64,000 nt of DNA from Oceanisphaera sp. IT1-181 (lineage in GTDB: Bacteria; Pseudomonadota; Gammaproteobacteria; Enterobacterales; Aeromonadaceae): contig NZ_CP136856.1 in the NCBI RefSeq assembly GCF_033807535.1, positions 25,001 through 89,000 on the forward strand, read 5' to 3'. The notes under the pieces were generated by a model. That model was not told the DNA's origin. It saw only the letters and a program-made list of their open reading frames with translations, and searched no databases. A program made the translations under genes and the position numbers. Of this stretch, positions 12,332 to 22,093 are shown one piece after another (the first letter of the stretch is position 1; each line of letters opens with the position of its first letter).

Positions 12332-13268
12332 AGGTTTTGCTATTTATCTGCTTAATAGCTCCCACCTAGGCCTATCGGACTGGCTTTTACTACTGATATG
12401 TCATGCAGTTGCTTGTGCCAGCTTTACCGGTTGGTGCTGGCTGATACTGCCTAAAAAGTACTGTACCCCGCTCTTTGGCTCCTTGTGTTTCTTGTTCCTA
12501 TTCAGCCTATTATTGCCGGTAGTTGGAATCGTAGGCACTGCGTGCTCGATGTTATTAGCCTTATATTTTCCCAAGAAGCAGCACAGCAATCATTGGCAAT
12601 CCATAGAAGCCTTATCGCTGCCGCAAAGTTCCACAGAAGAGACGGTCACTCATTCGCTATTCGGAGCAGGGGCGCTGAGGGATATACTGGTGCACAGTGA
12701 CTCGTCGGATCAACGTGCCTTGGCGGTGGCGGCCATTAGTCACCTCCCTCGTCAACAGTCTGTACCCTTACTCCAGCTGGCGCTGAAAGACGCGGCTGAC
12801 TATACACGCTTATTGGCGTATGCGGCGTTAGAAGCCATTGAAAATCAAATTAATGAACAAATTGCCAATTACAAACAACGTTATCAACAGCAGCCGCTTC
12901 CTGATATTGCCTACAACATAGCCCAGCATTACTGGGAACTGTGCTACCTCGGTATTGCAGAAGGTATCTTGAAGAAACATTATCTGACGCAAGCCGAGCA
13001 GTATCTCAGGCTGTCGGTTGAGAAAAAAAGCGGTGCCTCTAATAGTCTGTTGTTGGGGCGGGTATTGCTTGCACAGCAGCGTCCAGAGGAAGCCATGATT
13101 CATTTAAAGCATGCCAGTCAGCAGGGATTGCAGTTAGAGCTGGTTGTGCCCTATCTGGCAGAAGCGGCCTATCTAGTAAAAGATTACGATCAGACTCGAG
13201 AGTATCTCTCCCTCCTGCCCGATAAAAATAGTAGCCAATTAAGCCAGCTCAAGGAGTATTGGTTATGA
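12294..13268 (+). CDS. pelE: PelE: inner-membrane Pel synthase subunit
   Basis: PelE is an inner-membrane TPR protein of the PelDEFG synthase complex. Two hydrophobic segments lie in the first 95 residues, then soluble helical repeats (HEAT/TPR-like, about 130-320). I prefer the ATG at 12294 (324 aa) because GGAG sits 6 nt upstream; an in-frame ATG at 12282 is possible but has no ribosome site. It overlaps the end of pelD and its TGA overlaps the pelF start, implying translational coupling. Confidence 0.88.
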   Translation: MKALLFIQTIIIEGFAIYLLNSSHLGLSDWLLLLICHAVACASFTGWCWLILPKKYCTPLFGSLCFLFLFSLLLPVVGIVGTACSMLLALYFPKKQHSNHWQSIEALSLPQSSTEETVTHSLFGAGALRDILVHSDSSDQRALAVAAISHLPRQQSVPLLQLALKDAADYTRLLAYAALEAIENQINEQIANYKQRYQQQPLPDIAYNIAQHYWELCYLGIAEGILKKHYLTQAEQYLRLSVEKKSGASNSLLLGRVLLAQQRPEEAMIHLKHASQQGLQLELVVPYLAEAAYLVKDYDQTREYLSLLPDKNSSQLSQLKEYWL

Positions 13269-14779
13269 CTAAAAAAATAGATATCTGCCTGCTATTGGAG
13301 GGAACTTACCCTTATGTGCGAGGCGGTGTATCTAGCTGGCTGCATCAAATCATCAGTGGGTTACCGCAGTATCACTTTCATCTTATTTTTCTCGGGGGCT
13401 CGCCGGAATTTTACGGTGAGCCAGTGTATGAGCTGCCGGACAATGTGGTCGGCTTTGAAGCGCATTACCTGTTACATACGCCCGACAAACTGACTCCAAC
13501 TGCGCGTAAAGGTGACAGTGACATGTTTGAAAAGTGGGGCCAGCTTGTCGCTTACTTAGAGCAGGCAAAAGAACCCATACCTGACGAGCTACTGGATGCG
13601 GTTTTTTCAAAGCTTGGTAATAACAACAGTTTGTCTCTTGCAGATTTTCTCTACAGCCGCTCGTCTTGGGAAGTGCTGAGCAAGCGCTACCGAGACATCT
13701 CTCCTCACAAGTCTTTCGTCGATTATTTCTGGACGTACCGTAATATTCATCAACCTCTTTTTACGCTGGCGCATATTGCTGAAAACCTGCCGGACGCGAA
13801 GGTTTTTCATAGCCTCTCTACTGGTTATGCTGGATTTTTAGGTGCGCTATGCAAGCAGAAAACCAAACGACCCTACATCCTTACTGAGCACGGAATCTAT
13901 ACCAAAGAGCGAAAAATTGATTTGTCTCAGGCGAGTTGGATCGAAGACCGCCACAGCTTGATCGATATAAGTATGCATAAAGAAATGGATCAGACGCGAA
14001 AAACGTGGGTCCGCTTTTTCGAGCAATTGGGCCTTACCGCCTATCATAAAGCTGACAAGATCATATCGTTGTTTGAAGGAAACCGGCAGCGTCAGCATGC
14101 CGACGGCGCCCCTGAATACAAAACACAAGTTATCACCAACGGTATTGATGTTGCCCGCTTTGAAGAGACTTATGCTCAACGGCCCGTCACGCCTCCGTTA
14201 GTGGTGGGCTTGATCGGGCGAGTGGTGCCTATTAAAGATATTAAAACGTTTATCCGTGCCATTCGGGGAGCGGTCGAAGTAATGCCCACGTTACAAGGCT
14301 GGATTATCGGGCCCACGGAAGAGGATCCCTCCTATGCACGGGAGTGCGAACTGCTGATTGACAGTTTAGGCCTGACCGAGCATGTCAAACTGCTAGGAAA
14401 CCAGAACGTGGCAGAGATGATGCCCAAGCTTGGGGTCGTGATGCTCACCTCAATTAGTGAGGCTCAACCTCTGGTACTGCTTGAGGCTATGGCTTCCGGC
14501 ATCCCCTGTATCGCGACTGAGGTGGGTGCTTGTCGTGAAATTATCCATGGCGCACCTGGTGAAGACGCTAGCATGGGAGCGGCGGGCAGCATTATTCAGA
14601 TTGCCAGTCCGGTACAAGCGGCACACGCTATCATAGACACCTTAACCAATACCTCTCAATGGCACAAAACCGGCGATATAGGCAAACAGCGCGTCACTCG
14701 CTATTACAACGAAACGGATATGCATCACGTATATAGAACACTTTACCAGGAGGCTATTGATGGCGGGAATCGGTTTTGA
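13265..14779 (+). CDS. pelF: PelF: GT4-family glycosyltransferase of Pel synthesis
   Basis: PelF is the cytoplasmic glycosyltransferase that polymerises Pel from UDP-sugar. It is 504 aa, close to the family length of 507. The N-terminal Rossmann half contains LLEGTYPYVRGGVSSW, the GT4-type start motif; the C-terminal half has GLIGRVVPIKDI and the EX7E motif in SEAQPLVLLEAM. The start is the ATG of an ATGA overlap with pelE, with AAGGAG 8 nt upstream; a TTG six bases earlier is less likely. It overlaps pelG by 20 nt. Confidence 0.95.
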   Translation: MTKKIDICLLLEGTYPYVRGGVSSWLHQIISGLPQYHFHLIFLGGSPEFYGEPVYELPDNVVGFEAHYLLHTPDKLTPTARKGDSDMFEKWGQLVAYLEQAKEPIPDELLDAVFSKLGNNNSLSLADFLYSRSSWEVLSKRYRDISPHKSFVDYFWTYRNIHQPLFTLAHIAENLPDAKVFHSLSTGYAGFLGALCKQKTKRPYILTEHGIYTKERKIDLSQASWIEDRHSLIDISMHKEMDQTRKTWVRFFEQLGLTAYHKADKIISLFEGNRQRQHADGAPEYKTQVITNGIDVARFEETYAQRPVTPPLVVGLIGRVVPIKDIKTFIRAIRGAVEVMPTLQGWIIGPTEEDPSYARECELLIDSLGLTEHVKLLGNQNVAEMMPKLGVVMLTSISEAQPLVLLEAMASGIPCIATEVGACREIIHGAPGEDASMGAAGSIIQIASPVQAAHAIIDTLTNTSQWHKTGDIGKQRVTRYYNETDMHHVYRTLYQEAIDGGNRF

Positions 14780-16133
14780 ACTGCGAAAAATACTGAAGAA
14801 GAATACGCTGCTTTCCGTATTGGAAGCCTATGGCTTGGCCGGTATTATTAGCTCGGGACCTTGGGTAATATCCATTCTAGCGTTGCTGACCATTGGCCTG
14901 CTGGGTATGGGCTCGATGTTTCCTAAGTATGCGATGGTACAGTTTCTGGTTATCGTTACTTATCTTATGGCCGGCTCACTCATTATCAGCGGCTTGTTTC
15001 AGCTGCTTCTTACGCGCTTCATTTCTGACCGGCTTTATGCAAGCGAAGATGAGCGGGTGTTGCCAAACTTGCTTGGCTCTATGCTCATTACGAGTGTCAT
15101 TGCCGGTATAATAGGAACGGCCATTATGGTTAGTACCGATAGCATAACACCAGCGGTAAAAGTGACGATTTTTACTTGCTTGGTGCTGCTATGTAACCAG
15201 TGGCTGATCATTATATTTCTCAGTGGTATGAAAAAGTACTATCGGATCCTGATCACCATGGCGTTGAGTTATGGCTTGATGATATTACTAAGCCTGACCA
15301 TCCCTGAGCTGAATCTGCTGGGTTTATTACTCATATTCTGTTTTTGCCAAGCCGTCTTGACCTTCTCTTTTCTGCTGTTTGTACTTCGGGATTTTCCGGC
15401 GCGACAATTGGTGGCATTTGAGTTTTTACACCGTGGAAAAGCTTTTTATTCTCTGATCGCATGCGGGTTGTTTTACAACCTTGGGGTGTGGCTGGATAAA
15501 TTCGTGTTCTGGTTTCGAGAAGAAACTTCTCATCTGATCATTGCACCATTTCGTGCATCCTACATTTATGATTTGCCTATCTTCATTGCTTATCTGGCAA
15601 TTATTCCGGGTATGGCGGTGTTTATGCTGAGGATGGAAACCAGTTTCGCCCATGCTTGCTTAAAGTTTTACGATGCGGTCAGACAAGGTGCAACTTTAAC
15701 GACGATTAATCTACTCCGAGATAAAATGGTGCTGTCGTGCCAGCGTAGTATTTACGATATTTTTAAGGTGCAGGGTATGGCGCTGGCACTGCTGCTGTTA
15801 TGGGCTGAGGATATTCTTACCTTATTGAATATTGATCTCACCTATCTTCCTCTGTTCCATATTGTGCTGGTAGGTGTCAGCCTGCAGGTATTGGTAATGT
15901 CGATTTTGAACGTAATGTATTACCTGGATCGTCGTTACGCCGCCTTATTCTTGACCTTTTTTATGATGTGCAGCAACTTCACACTGGCATATTACAGTAT
16001 CGATCTCGGACCCACCTTTTATGGGTATGGTTTCGCTATCACCATGTTACTCACCACTCTAATTGGTCTGGTGATGCTAAACAGGCAGTTTAACGATTTA
16101 GAGTACCGGACCTTTATGCTGCAGCGTTCCTAG
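14760..16133 (+). CDS. pelG: PelG: inner-membrane Pel translocase (MATE/Wzx-like)
   Basis: PelG is a polytopic inner-membrane protein thought to move the Pel chain across the membrane. It is 457 aa with about a dozen hydrophobic segments, starting MAGIGFELRKILKKNTLL, very like Pseudomonas PelG. The ATG at 14760 is preceded by CAGGAGG, and the start lies inside the end of pelF. It is the last gene of the operon; the next gene is convergent. Confidence 0.95.
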   Translation: MAGIGFELRKILKKNTLLSVLEAYGLAGIISSGPWVISILALLTIGLLGMGSMFPKYAMVQFLVIVTYLMAGSLIISGLFQLLLTRFISDRLYASEDERVLPNLLGSMLITSVIAGIIGTAIMVSTDSITPAVKVTIFTCLVLLCNQWLIIIFLSGMKKYYRILITMALSYGLMILLSLTIPELNLLGLLLIFCFCQAVLTFSFLLFVLRDFPARQLVAFEFLHRGKAFYSLIACGLFYNLGVWLDKFVFWFREETSHLIIAPFRASYIYDLPIFIAYLAIIPGMAVFMLRMETSFAHACLKFYDAVRQGATLTTINLLRDKMVLSCQRSIYDIFKVQGMALALLLLWAEDILTLLNIDLTYLPLFHIVLVGVSLQVLVMSILNVMYYLDRRYAALFLTFFMMCSNFTLAYYSIDLGPTFYGYGFAITMLLTTLIGLVMLNRQFNDLEYRTFMLQRS

Positions 16134-16139
16134 TTAGTG

Positions 16140-16167
16140 GGGGGAGCAGGTTTGATATCACTCCCCT
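16140..16167. terminator. Possible shared terminator hairpin between pelG and patZ
   Basis: GGGGAG (16141-16146) pairs with CTCCCC (16161-16166) between two convergent genes, overlapping the patZ stop region. There is no strong T-tract on either side, so this is a weak call. Confidence 0.3.
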
Positions 16168-18818
16168 CGAGCCAGCTGCAACTTCAACTCGGCGACTCCT
16201 TCTTCTAAATCTACCTTCACCTTAAAACCTAATTTTCGGGCAAGATTAATCATGCCGCGGTTAGTGGGCATGGTCATGCCGCTTAGGCTGTGAATACCTT
16301 TAATACGCGCATAGCGGATTATTTTTTCCATTAATAAGCGGCCTAAGCCCATGCCCTTGAGATCTGAGCGTACTAGGATGGCAAACTCAGCATCTTCGTT
16401 GTCGGGGTCCGATATCGCCCTTACTACTGCCAGTATCTTGCCGTCGCTGGCAATGGCGACGAACGCCATCTCGCGGTCGTAATCAATTTGGGTCATGTGT
16501 GCTAATTCTTCATGGCCGATCACCACATTGGCAAAGAAGCGCTTATAGCGATCCTCATCGGATACGTTATTTATAAAGTCTTTATGAGCCGGCTCGTCTT
16601 CCGGTAATACGGCACGCATTAAGATAATGCTGCCATCTTTAAGTTTTGCCTGCTCTTCCCACTCAGTTGGATAAGGCCGAATGGCGAGTCGCGCTTGGCC
16701 TTCTCCCTCGAATGGCTCCAGTTTTAGGCTCACATCCAGTGCGATCAGCTCCTTCTCGGTCGCCAGCAAAGGATGGATATCCAAATGGGTAATCTCTGGA
16801 TGATTTATAATCAGATGTGAGACTTTAGTGAGCACTCGGCACACGGCTTCCATATCCAGTGATTTATGAGAACGGTTGGCTCTCAGCTTGCCGGTTTTTA
16901 GGGCATGAATAACCAAGTAGCGGGCCAGCGTCATGTTCAAGGGTAACAGCGAGACTGCGGCTTGTTCTTCGCCGTCCCAATCAATGCCGCCATCACCTAA
17001 CAGTATAATGGGACCAAATACTGGGTCTGAGCGCACCGCTATGTGCAGCTCTTGGGAGCCGGCGCGGTGTGCCATACGTTGCACCATTAGGCCGGTAATG
17101 CGCGCGCCTGGGTAGGATTGGCTAACTCGGTCAAAAATAGCATCGGCAGATTGCGCCACTTCAGCCGCCGAGCGTAAATTAAGCACCACGCCCGACACGT
17201 CTGATTTATGCGCAATATCTGGTGAGCGCAGCTTAATAGCTACCGGATAGCCAATTTGCTCAGCAATGTGTGCCGCCTCTGTGCTATCTGAAGCAATCCA
17301 AGTCGGCAGTGTTTGTATGCCATAGGCGGCCATGAGTCGGCTGACTTCGTGGGTATCTAGCTGATAAATATGCTGGGCAAAGGCTTCTTGAATGACCGCT
17401 TTCACCGTTTCTTTATCGCTGGGTAGATCGGAAATAGACTCAGGCGTTTCCATTAATAATTTTTGGTTACGTCGATATTCTACTAAGTGCATAAAGGCGC
17501 CGGCCGCACTCTCTGGGGTGCGGTAAGTGGGAATGCCGGCTTCGGTAAAGCAGCGTCTAGCTTCAAAGGCGCTGGTTTCGCCTGACCAGTTGGTTAAAAT
17601 ATTAACGCGGCGGGCTCTGGGGTGACTGTGCAACAGCGTAATGATTTCTTTGGCCACTAAGGTGCTAGATACAGAGGCGGAAGGCGCATGCATGATGAGA
17701 ATCGCATCGCAATCTTCGCTGTCGAGTAACACCTTTAAGCTGTCGAGATAGCGTTCTACCGGAGCATCACCGACGATGTCGATGGGGTTGATATGGGACC
17801 AAGCGGCGGGCAGTACCCGATCTAACTGAGCCTGGGTTTGCTCACTTAAATTTGCCAGCTTACCGCCGCGCGCCACTAGGGTATCGATAGCCATAATGGC
17901 CGGGCCACCACCATTGGTAAGAATGACTAAGCGTTCGCCTCGTAAACTTTGCGCATGATTGAGCGTTTCTACGGCAGCAAATAAGTCGTGGGTATCGCGT
18001 ACTCGCAACATGCCGGCGCGCCTAATTGCCGCGTCGTAGGCGGCGTCCATGCCCACATTGCCTCCAGAGTGTAAATGACCGAGGTGGGCGCCGAGTCGCG
18101 TCTTACCGCTTTTGACTACTAATACGGCTTTATTGCGCGATGCGGTTCTGGCGGCCGACATAAAAGCGCGAGCGTCTTGCACTGCATCCATATAGAGCAA
18201 GATAGAGCTGGTGTGGCGATCGCGGGCCAAATAATCCAACAGTTGGGCGAAGTCGATATCACAGGCATCGCCCAAAGAAATAAAATGTGAAAATCCCACG
18301 TCGTTATGACGAGCCCAATCGAGAATAGTCGAGCACACGGCCGCCGATTGTGAGACGAAAGCAATGCGGCCGGGTTTGGCCGGAAAGGGCGCAAAGCTGG
18401 CGTTTAGGCCTAAATGGGGCAAGATAACACCCATACTATTGGGGCCTAACAGGCGCATTTTATGGAGGCGGGCGCTGTCTTTCATTTGCTTGAGTTGTTC
18501 GGCCGAGGTGCCGGCGGCAAGAATAATTACCGCTCGGCAGCCCTTAAGACCCAATTGCTCGATAATCTCGACGTTTTGAGCTGCGGGCGTACAGACAATT
18601 GCTAAGTCAGGAGTGCACGGCAGGCTAGTAATATCCGGATATGCCATTACCCCAGCCACCGCTTCATACTTAGGGTTAACCGGCATAATGGGGCCGCTGA
18701 AATTACCCGCCAGCAAGTTTTTCATCACCAGCTTGCCTGCGCCGTTATCTCGATGTGAAGCACCAATTACGGCTATGCTAGCGGGGCTAAATAGGGCATC
18801 GAGTCCTTGCAGCGGCAT
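16158..18818 (-). CDS. patZ: PatZ-type protein lysine acetyltransferase
   Basis: This enzyme acetylates lysines of metabolic proteins such as acetyl-CoA synthetase, using acetyl-CoA. At 886 aa it has the length of Escherichia coli PatZ (YfiQ). Order of parts: a CoA-binding and ligase-like NDP-forming acyl-CoA synthetase region (about 1-460, starting LDALFSPASIAVIGASHR), an ATP-grasp region (about 480-700), and a C-terminal GNAT domain (about 725-886) with acetyl-CoA loop RSDLKGMGLGRLL. The synthetase part is thought to be regulatory in this family. It is convergent with the pel operon and divergent from the LysE gene, with about 170 nt for both promoters. Confidence 0.93.
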   Translation of the reverse strand: MPLQGLDALFSPASIAVIGASHRDNGAGKLVMKNLLAGNFSGPIMPVNPKYEAVAGVMAYPDITSLPCTPDLAIVCTPAAQNVEIIEQLGLKGCRAVIILAAGTSAEQLKQMKDSARLHKMRLLGPNSMGVILPHLGLNASFAPFPAKPGRIAFVSQSAAVCSTILDWARHNDVGFSHFISLGDACDIDFAQLLDYLARDRHTSSILLYMDAVQDARAFMSAARTASRNKAVLVVKSGKTRLGAHLGHLHSGGNVGMDAAYDAAIRRAGMLRVRDTHDLFAAVETLNHAQSLRGERLVILTNGGGPAIMAIDTLVARGGKLANLSEQTQAQLDRVLPAAWSHINPIDIVGDAPVERYLDSLKVLLDSEDCDAILIMHAPSASVSSTLVAKEIITLLHSHPRARRVNILTNWSGETSAFEARRCFTEAGIPTYRTPESAAGAFMHLVEYRRNQKLLMETPESISDLPSDKETVKAVIQEAFAQHIYQLDTHEVSRLMAAYGIQTLPTWIASDSTEAAHIAEQIGYPVAIKLRSPDIAHKSDVSGVVLNLRSAAEVAQSADAIFDRVSQSYPGARITGLMVQRMAHRAGSQELHIAVRSDPVFGPIILLGDGGIDWDGEEQAAVSLLPLNMTLARYLVIHALKTGKLRANRSHKSLDMEAVCRVLTKVSHLIINHPEITHLDIHPLLATEKELIALDVSLKLEPFEGEGQARLAIRPYPTEWEEQAKLKDGSIILMRAVLPEDEPAHKDFINNVSDEDRYKRFFANVVIGHEELAHMTQIDYDREMAFVAIASDGKILAVVRAISDPDNEDAEFAILVRSDLKGMGLGRLLMEKIIRYARIKGIHSLSGMTMPTNRGMINLARKLGFKVKVDLEEGVAELKLQLARGE

Positions 18819-18988
18819 GGGAAGTTCCTTGTGGTAGAGATAATGTAAGCGAGGTAAGGCAGTTAGTTACCTAGCGAGTATGGCGATATAAATAACTATA
18901 CCACTACAGGGCCACTCCAGGCTGAGCTTAAGATTTGTAGCATTTGGCCTATGCCTGCTGTTAAAGATGTGAACTTGAGAGGTATAAG

Positions 18989-19600
18989 ATGGATCCTTGG
19001 TTGCTCTTTATTCCCGCTTGCTTGGCGTTGAACTTAACACCGGGCCCAGATATTTTCTTTGTGCTATCGCAAGCCTTTAGCGAACGACGCTATGCAGGCT
19101 TGTGGGCGGCGCTCGGCTTGGGATTGTCCTATCTCGGGCACACCTTATTAGCCGTGGTAGGACTCTCAGCGCTGATCATGCAATCAGCCATTATCTTTAG
19201 CGTGATTAAATATCTTGGCGCAGCCTACTTGCTCTATTTGGGCTGGATGAGCTTGCGCACAGCTTCGGCGTTTCATCTGCCGCAGGCACAAAGTAGCGGC
19301 AACCGGCGACAAATTTTTTATCGCGGCTTAATGGTCGGTTTGCTCAACCCTAAAGTGATACTGTTTTTTCTGGCCTTTCTGCCGCAGTTTATTCGTCCAG
19401 AGTCGGGCTCCGTACCCATGCAATTACTGGCATTAGGCGTGGTGTTTACCCTGACCGCCACCCTGTGTAATGGCGCTTACGGTTTACTTGGGCAGCAATT
19501 AAAACGCGGCTTACAGGGGCAAAAACGTGCGTCCGTGATGATGAATCGACTGTCCGGTATTATTATGATGGCCTTAGGAATTCGGCTGATCATGCGCTAG
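18989..19600 (+). CDS. LysE/RhtB-family amino-acid exporter
   Basis: This is a 203-aa membrane protein with six predicted hydrophobic segments and the family signature LNLTPGPDIFFVLSQAF near residue 15. RhtB-type members export homoserine, threonine, leucine or similar amino acids; the substrate cannot be told here. GAGAGG lies upstream of the ATG. It is followed by cysM on the same strand after 127 nt, which may hint at a cysteine-pathway metabolite, but this is only context. Confidence 0.88.
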   Translation: MDPWLLFIPACLALNLTPGPDIFFVLSQAFSERRYAGLWAALGLGLSYLGHTLLAVVGLSALIMQSAIIFSVIKYLGAAYLLYLGWMSLRTASAFHLPQAQSSGNRRQIFYRGLMVGLLNPKVILFFLAFLPQFIRPESGSVPMQLLALGVVFTLTATLCNGAYGLLGQQLKRGLQGQKRASVMMNRLSGIIMMALGIRLIMR

Positions 19601-19727
19601 CTACGCGTAAGCTCTCGCTAAATATCGGTTTTATCAAGCAAGTCATAACAGCTGTGAGAATAAGCATTCGAGACCCGTGGCTGCATCGGGTAAAATGGTA
19701 TAAACGCATCGCTTTCAAGGATTAACA

Positions 19728-20615
19728 ATGCAATTTCCGACCATAGAGGACTTTGTTGGCAACACGCCGCTCGTACGCTTGCAGCGCATGGCCAGCCATA
19801 CTAATAGCCAAGTGTTAGTGAAGCTGGAGGGCAATAACCCAGCAGGCTCGGTGAAAGACAGGCCCGCATTGAACATGATCAGCCAAGCTGAAGCCCGCGG
19901 GGATATTAAACCGGGTGACACGCTGATTGAGTCCACCAGTGGTAACACCGGCATTGCGCTGGCCATGGCGGCGGCCATTAAAGGCTATCGCATGATTTTA
20001 ATCATGCCTGATAACGCCACCGAAGAGCGCAAGGCGGCTATGTTGGCCTACGGTGCCGAGCTGATTTTGGTGAGTAAGCAAGAAGGCATGGAAGGTGCGC
20101 GCGACTTGGCCGATAAGATGGCCGCCGACGGCAAAGGCGTGATCTTAGATCAGTTTAATAATCCGGATAACCCGCAGGCGCACTTTTTAACAACGGGTCC
20201 AGAAATCTGGCAGCAAACGGCGGGCACGCTGACGCATTTTGTGTCCAGCATGGGCACTACCGGTACTATTATGGGTGTGTCTCAGTACTTGAAGCAGCAA
20301 AATTCAGACGTACAAATCGTCGGCTTGCAGCCTTGCGAAGGCAGCAGTATTCCGGGTATCCGCCGTTGGCCCGAGGCGTATTTGCCGGGCATCTTTGAGC
20401 AAAGCCGTGTCGATCAAGTATTGGATATTAGTGAAGATAAGGCGGTGGCCACTATGCTGCGCTTAGCGCGCGAAGAAGGTATCTTTTGCGGCGTTAGCTC
20501 CGGCGGTGCAGTTGCCGGCGCGCTAAAACTGGCCGAACAGATTGATAACGCCATTATTGTGGCCATCATCTGCGACCGCGGCGACCGCTATTTATCATCA
20601 GGCGTGTTTGGTTAG
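19728..20615 (+). CDS. cysM: Cysteine synthase B (O-acetylserine sulfhydrylase)
   Basis: CysM makes cysteine (or S-sulfocysteine from thiosulfate) from O-acetylserine with PLP. The 295-aa protein has the PLP lysine in NPAGSVKDRPALNM and the phosphate loop STSGNTGIALA. The length and the active-site segment RRWPEAYLPGIF fit the CysM rather than the CysK subgroup. CAAGGA precedes the ATG. It faces the cysPTWA operon tail-to-tail, whereas in E. coli cysM is the last gene of that operon. Confidence 0.93.
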   Translation: MQFPTIEDFVGNTPLVRLQRMASHTNSQVLVKLEGNNPAGSVKDRPALNMISQAEARGDIKPGDTLIESTSGNTGIALAMAAAIKGYRMILIMPDNATEERKAAMLAYGAELILVSKQEGMEGARDLADKMAADGKGVILDQFNNPDNPQAHFLTTGPEIWQQTAGTLTHFVSSMGTTGTIMGVSQYLKQQNSDVQIVGLQPCEGSSIPGIRRWPEAYLPGIFEQSRVDQVLDISEDKAVATMLRLAREEGIFCGVSSGGAVAGALKLAEQIDNAIIVAIICDRGDRYLSSGVFG

Positions 20616-20816
20616 CGTGAGCGAAGGGTAAAAGCTAAACGGAATTCCGCTCCTTACTAAAATACGTGATGCCCTTGTAGCCGCCCGTCTCTTTGGTAAA
20701 GAGGACTTCGGCGGTGCTGCGTTAGCAGCATTTAAAGTACTAACTCTGAATCCGAGATCCTGATGTGCATCAGGAAGACGGCTTAAGAGCAACGGATAGT
20801 TTTAAACGATAAACCC

Positions 20817-20845
20817 AAAAAGAGGCATCATTCGATGCCTCTTTT
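20817..20845. terminator. Bidirectional terminator between cysM and cysA
   Basis: AGAGGCATC pairs with GATGCCTCT around the loop ATTC. It is flanked by AAAA on the left and TTTT on the right, so it can end both cysM (+) and cysA (-) transcripts. Confidence 0.88.
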
Positions 20846-20850
20846 GTATT

Positions 20851-20901
20851 CAGATCTGATCTCTATTTTTTCGTGGGTTCCATGTTCTTCCGTGGCAAAA
20901 A
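20851..20901 (+). repeat. Dispersed repeat, left copy (with insertion)
   Basis: CAGATCTGATCTCTATTTTT is followed, after about 18 extra bases, by TTCCGTGGCAAAAA. The inverse complement of the same sequence, without the extra bases, occurs at 24963-24995. The two copies flank cysPTWA in opposite orientation. Confidence 0.8.
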
Positions 20902-20995
20902 GGTTAGCTTTTTAAAGAGTTTCGCCTTCGGCGAAATGCGAGAGCAAGCGTTCGCCTACAAAACCCAAACACCTCACGTTACATTAAGCCGCCTC

Positions 20996-22087
20996 TTAAG
21001 CAGTGAGTGCTAAACTGCTATCGGTCACTTGCTGCTCGCCCGCATAGAGGCGGCCGCCTTGGCTGCCTAGATATAAGGTTTGGCCGCGCTTTACGCCAAT
21101 CAGGTGCTGATGAGGTAATTGCGCTTCCATCAATTGACCTGGCCAATCTTTAGGCTCTAATTCGAGTTGTACTAAACTGCCACGTGCATTGACGTCGGTC
21201 ACCAATACCGGCAGCGGATGTTGGGCGTTAACCTCAGTGCTCAGGCTAATTTCATGGGGGCGTAAATACCAGCTGGCTGCGCCTTGTTTATGGCTGGCCA
21301 CCGGTAATTGCAGCGGATAATGGCCCACCTTAAAGCGGCTGCCATTGAGCTCGCCATCTATCTTGTTCACTTCGCCTAAGAATTCCAGCACGAAGCGGCT
21401 GGCGGGTTCTTCCCAAATCGCATCGGGCGCGCCTATCTGTTCAACCTTGCCTTGGCTCATCACCACCACTTGATCCGATACATCCATGGCTTCTTCTTGA
21501 TCGTGAGTTACAAACACGCTGGTGAAGTGCAGCTCGTCATGCAGTCGGCGCAACCAGCGGCGCAGCTCTTTACGTACTTGTGCGTCCAGTGCGCCAAAAG
21601 GTTCATCAAGCAGTAATACCCGTGGCTCTACCGCCAGTGAACGCGCCAAGGCTACGCGCTGACGTTGGCCGCCAGACAATTGAGCGGGAAAGCGCTGGGC
21701 AACCTGCGACAGCTGGATCATTTCTAACAGCTGATCCACTTTCAGTTTGATATCTTTTTTACTGGGCCGCTGCGCCTTGGGCAAGATGCTTAAGCCAAAA
21801 GCGATATTGTCGAACACCGTCATATGGCGAAACAGCGCGTAGTTTTGAAAAACAAAACCCACTTGACGGTCGCGGGCATGCAAGTCGGTCACGTCATTGC
21901 CGTTAAAGCTAATGCGCCCGCTGTTGGCGTGCTCCAAGCCGGCAATAATACGCAGCAGCGTAGTCTTGCCGGAGCCGGAAGGGCCTAATAAGCCCACTAA
22001 CTGGCCGCTGGGCAAATCCAGATTAATATCGTGCAGCACCTGAGTTTTGCCAAAGGATTTATTAATACCCTCAATATGAATGCTCAT
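20996..22087 (-). CDS. cysA: Sulfate/thiosulfate ABC transporter ATPase
   Basis: CysA is the ATPase of the sulfate/thiosulfate importer. The 363-aa protein has Walker A GPSGSGKTT, the signature LSGGQRQR, Walker B VLLLDEPFGALD and H-loop VTHDQEEA, then a C-terminal TOBE-like regulatory part (about 240-355). It is the last gene of the operon cysP-cysT-cysW-cysA, 6 nt after cysW. CysB control is expected from the family, but no CysB site was proven here. Confidence 0.95.
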   Translation of the reverse strand: MSIHIEGINKSFGKTQVLHDINLDLPSGQLVGLLGPSGSGKTTLLRIIAGLEHANSGRISFNGNDVTDLHARDRQVGFVFQNYALFRHMTVFDNIAFGLSILPKAQRPSKKDIKLKVDQLLEMIQLSQVAQRFPAQLSGGQRQRVALARSLAVEPRVLLLDEPFGALDAQVRKELRRWLRRLHDELHFTSVFVTHDQEEAMDVSDQVVVMSQGKVEQIGAPDAIWEEPASRFVLEFLGEVNKIDGELNGSRFKVGHYPLQLPVASHKQGAASWYLRPHEISLSTEVNAQHPLPVLVTDVNARGSLVQLELEPKDWPGQLMEAQLPHQHLIGVKRGQTLYLGSQGGRLYAGEQQVTDSSLALTA

Positions 22088-22093
22088 GCGGTG

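Larger units (their letters stand above)
20616..20995. other. cysM-cysA intergenic region
   Basis: This stretch between convergent genes has no credible ORF. It contains the bidirectional terminator, one copy of the dispersed CACGGAA-type repeat, and a small hairpin TTTCGCC/GGCGAAA at about 20928-20938. Nothing else is recognised. Confidence 0.6.

Noticed and set aside
4096..16133. A new exopolysaccharide system
   Set aside because: All seven genes match known PelA-PelG in order, length and motifs, so it is a standard Gram-negative pel operon.
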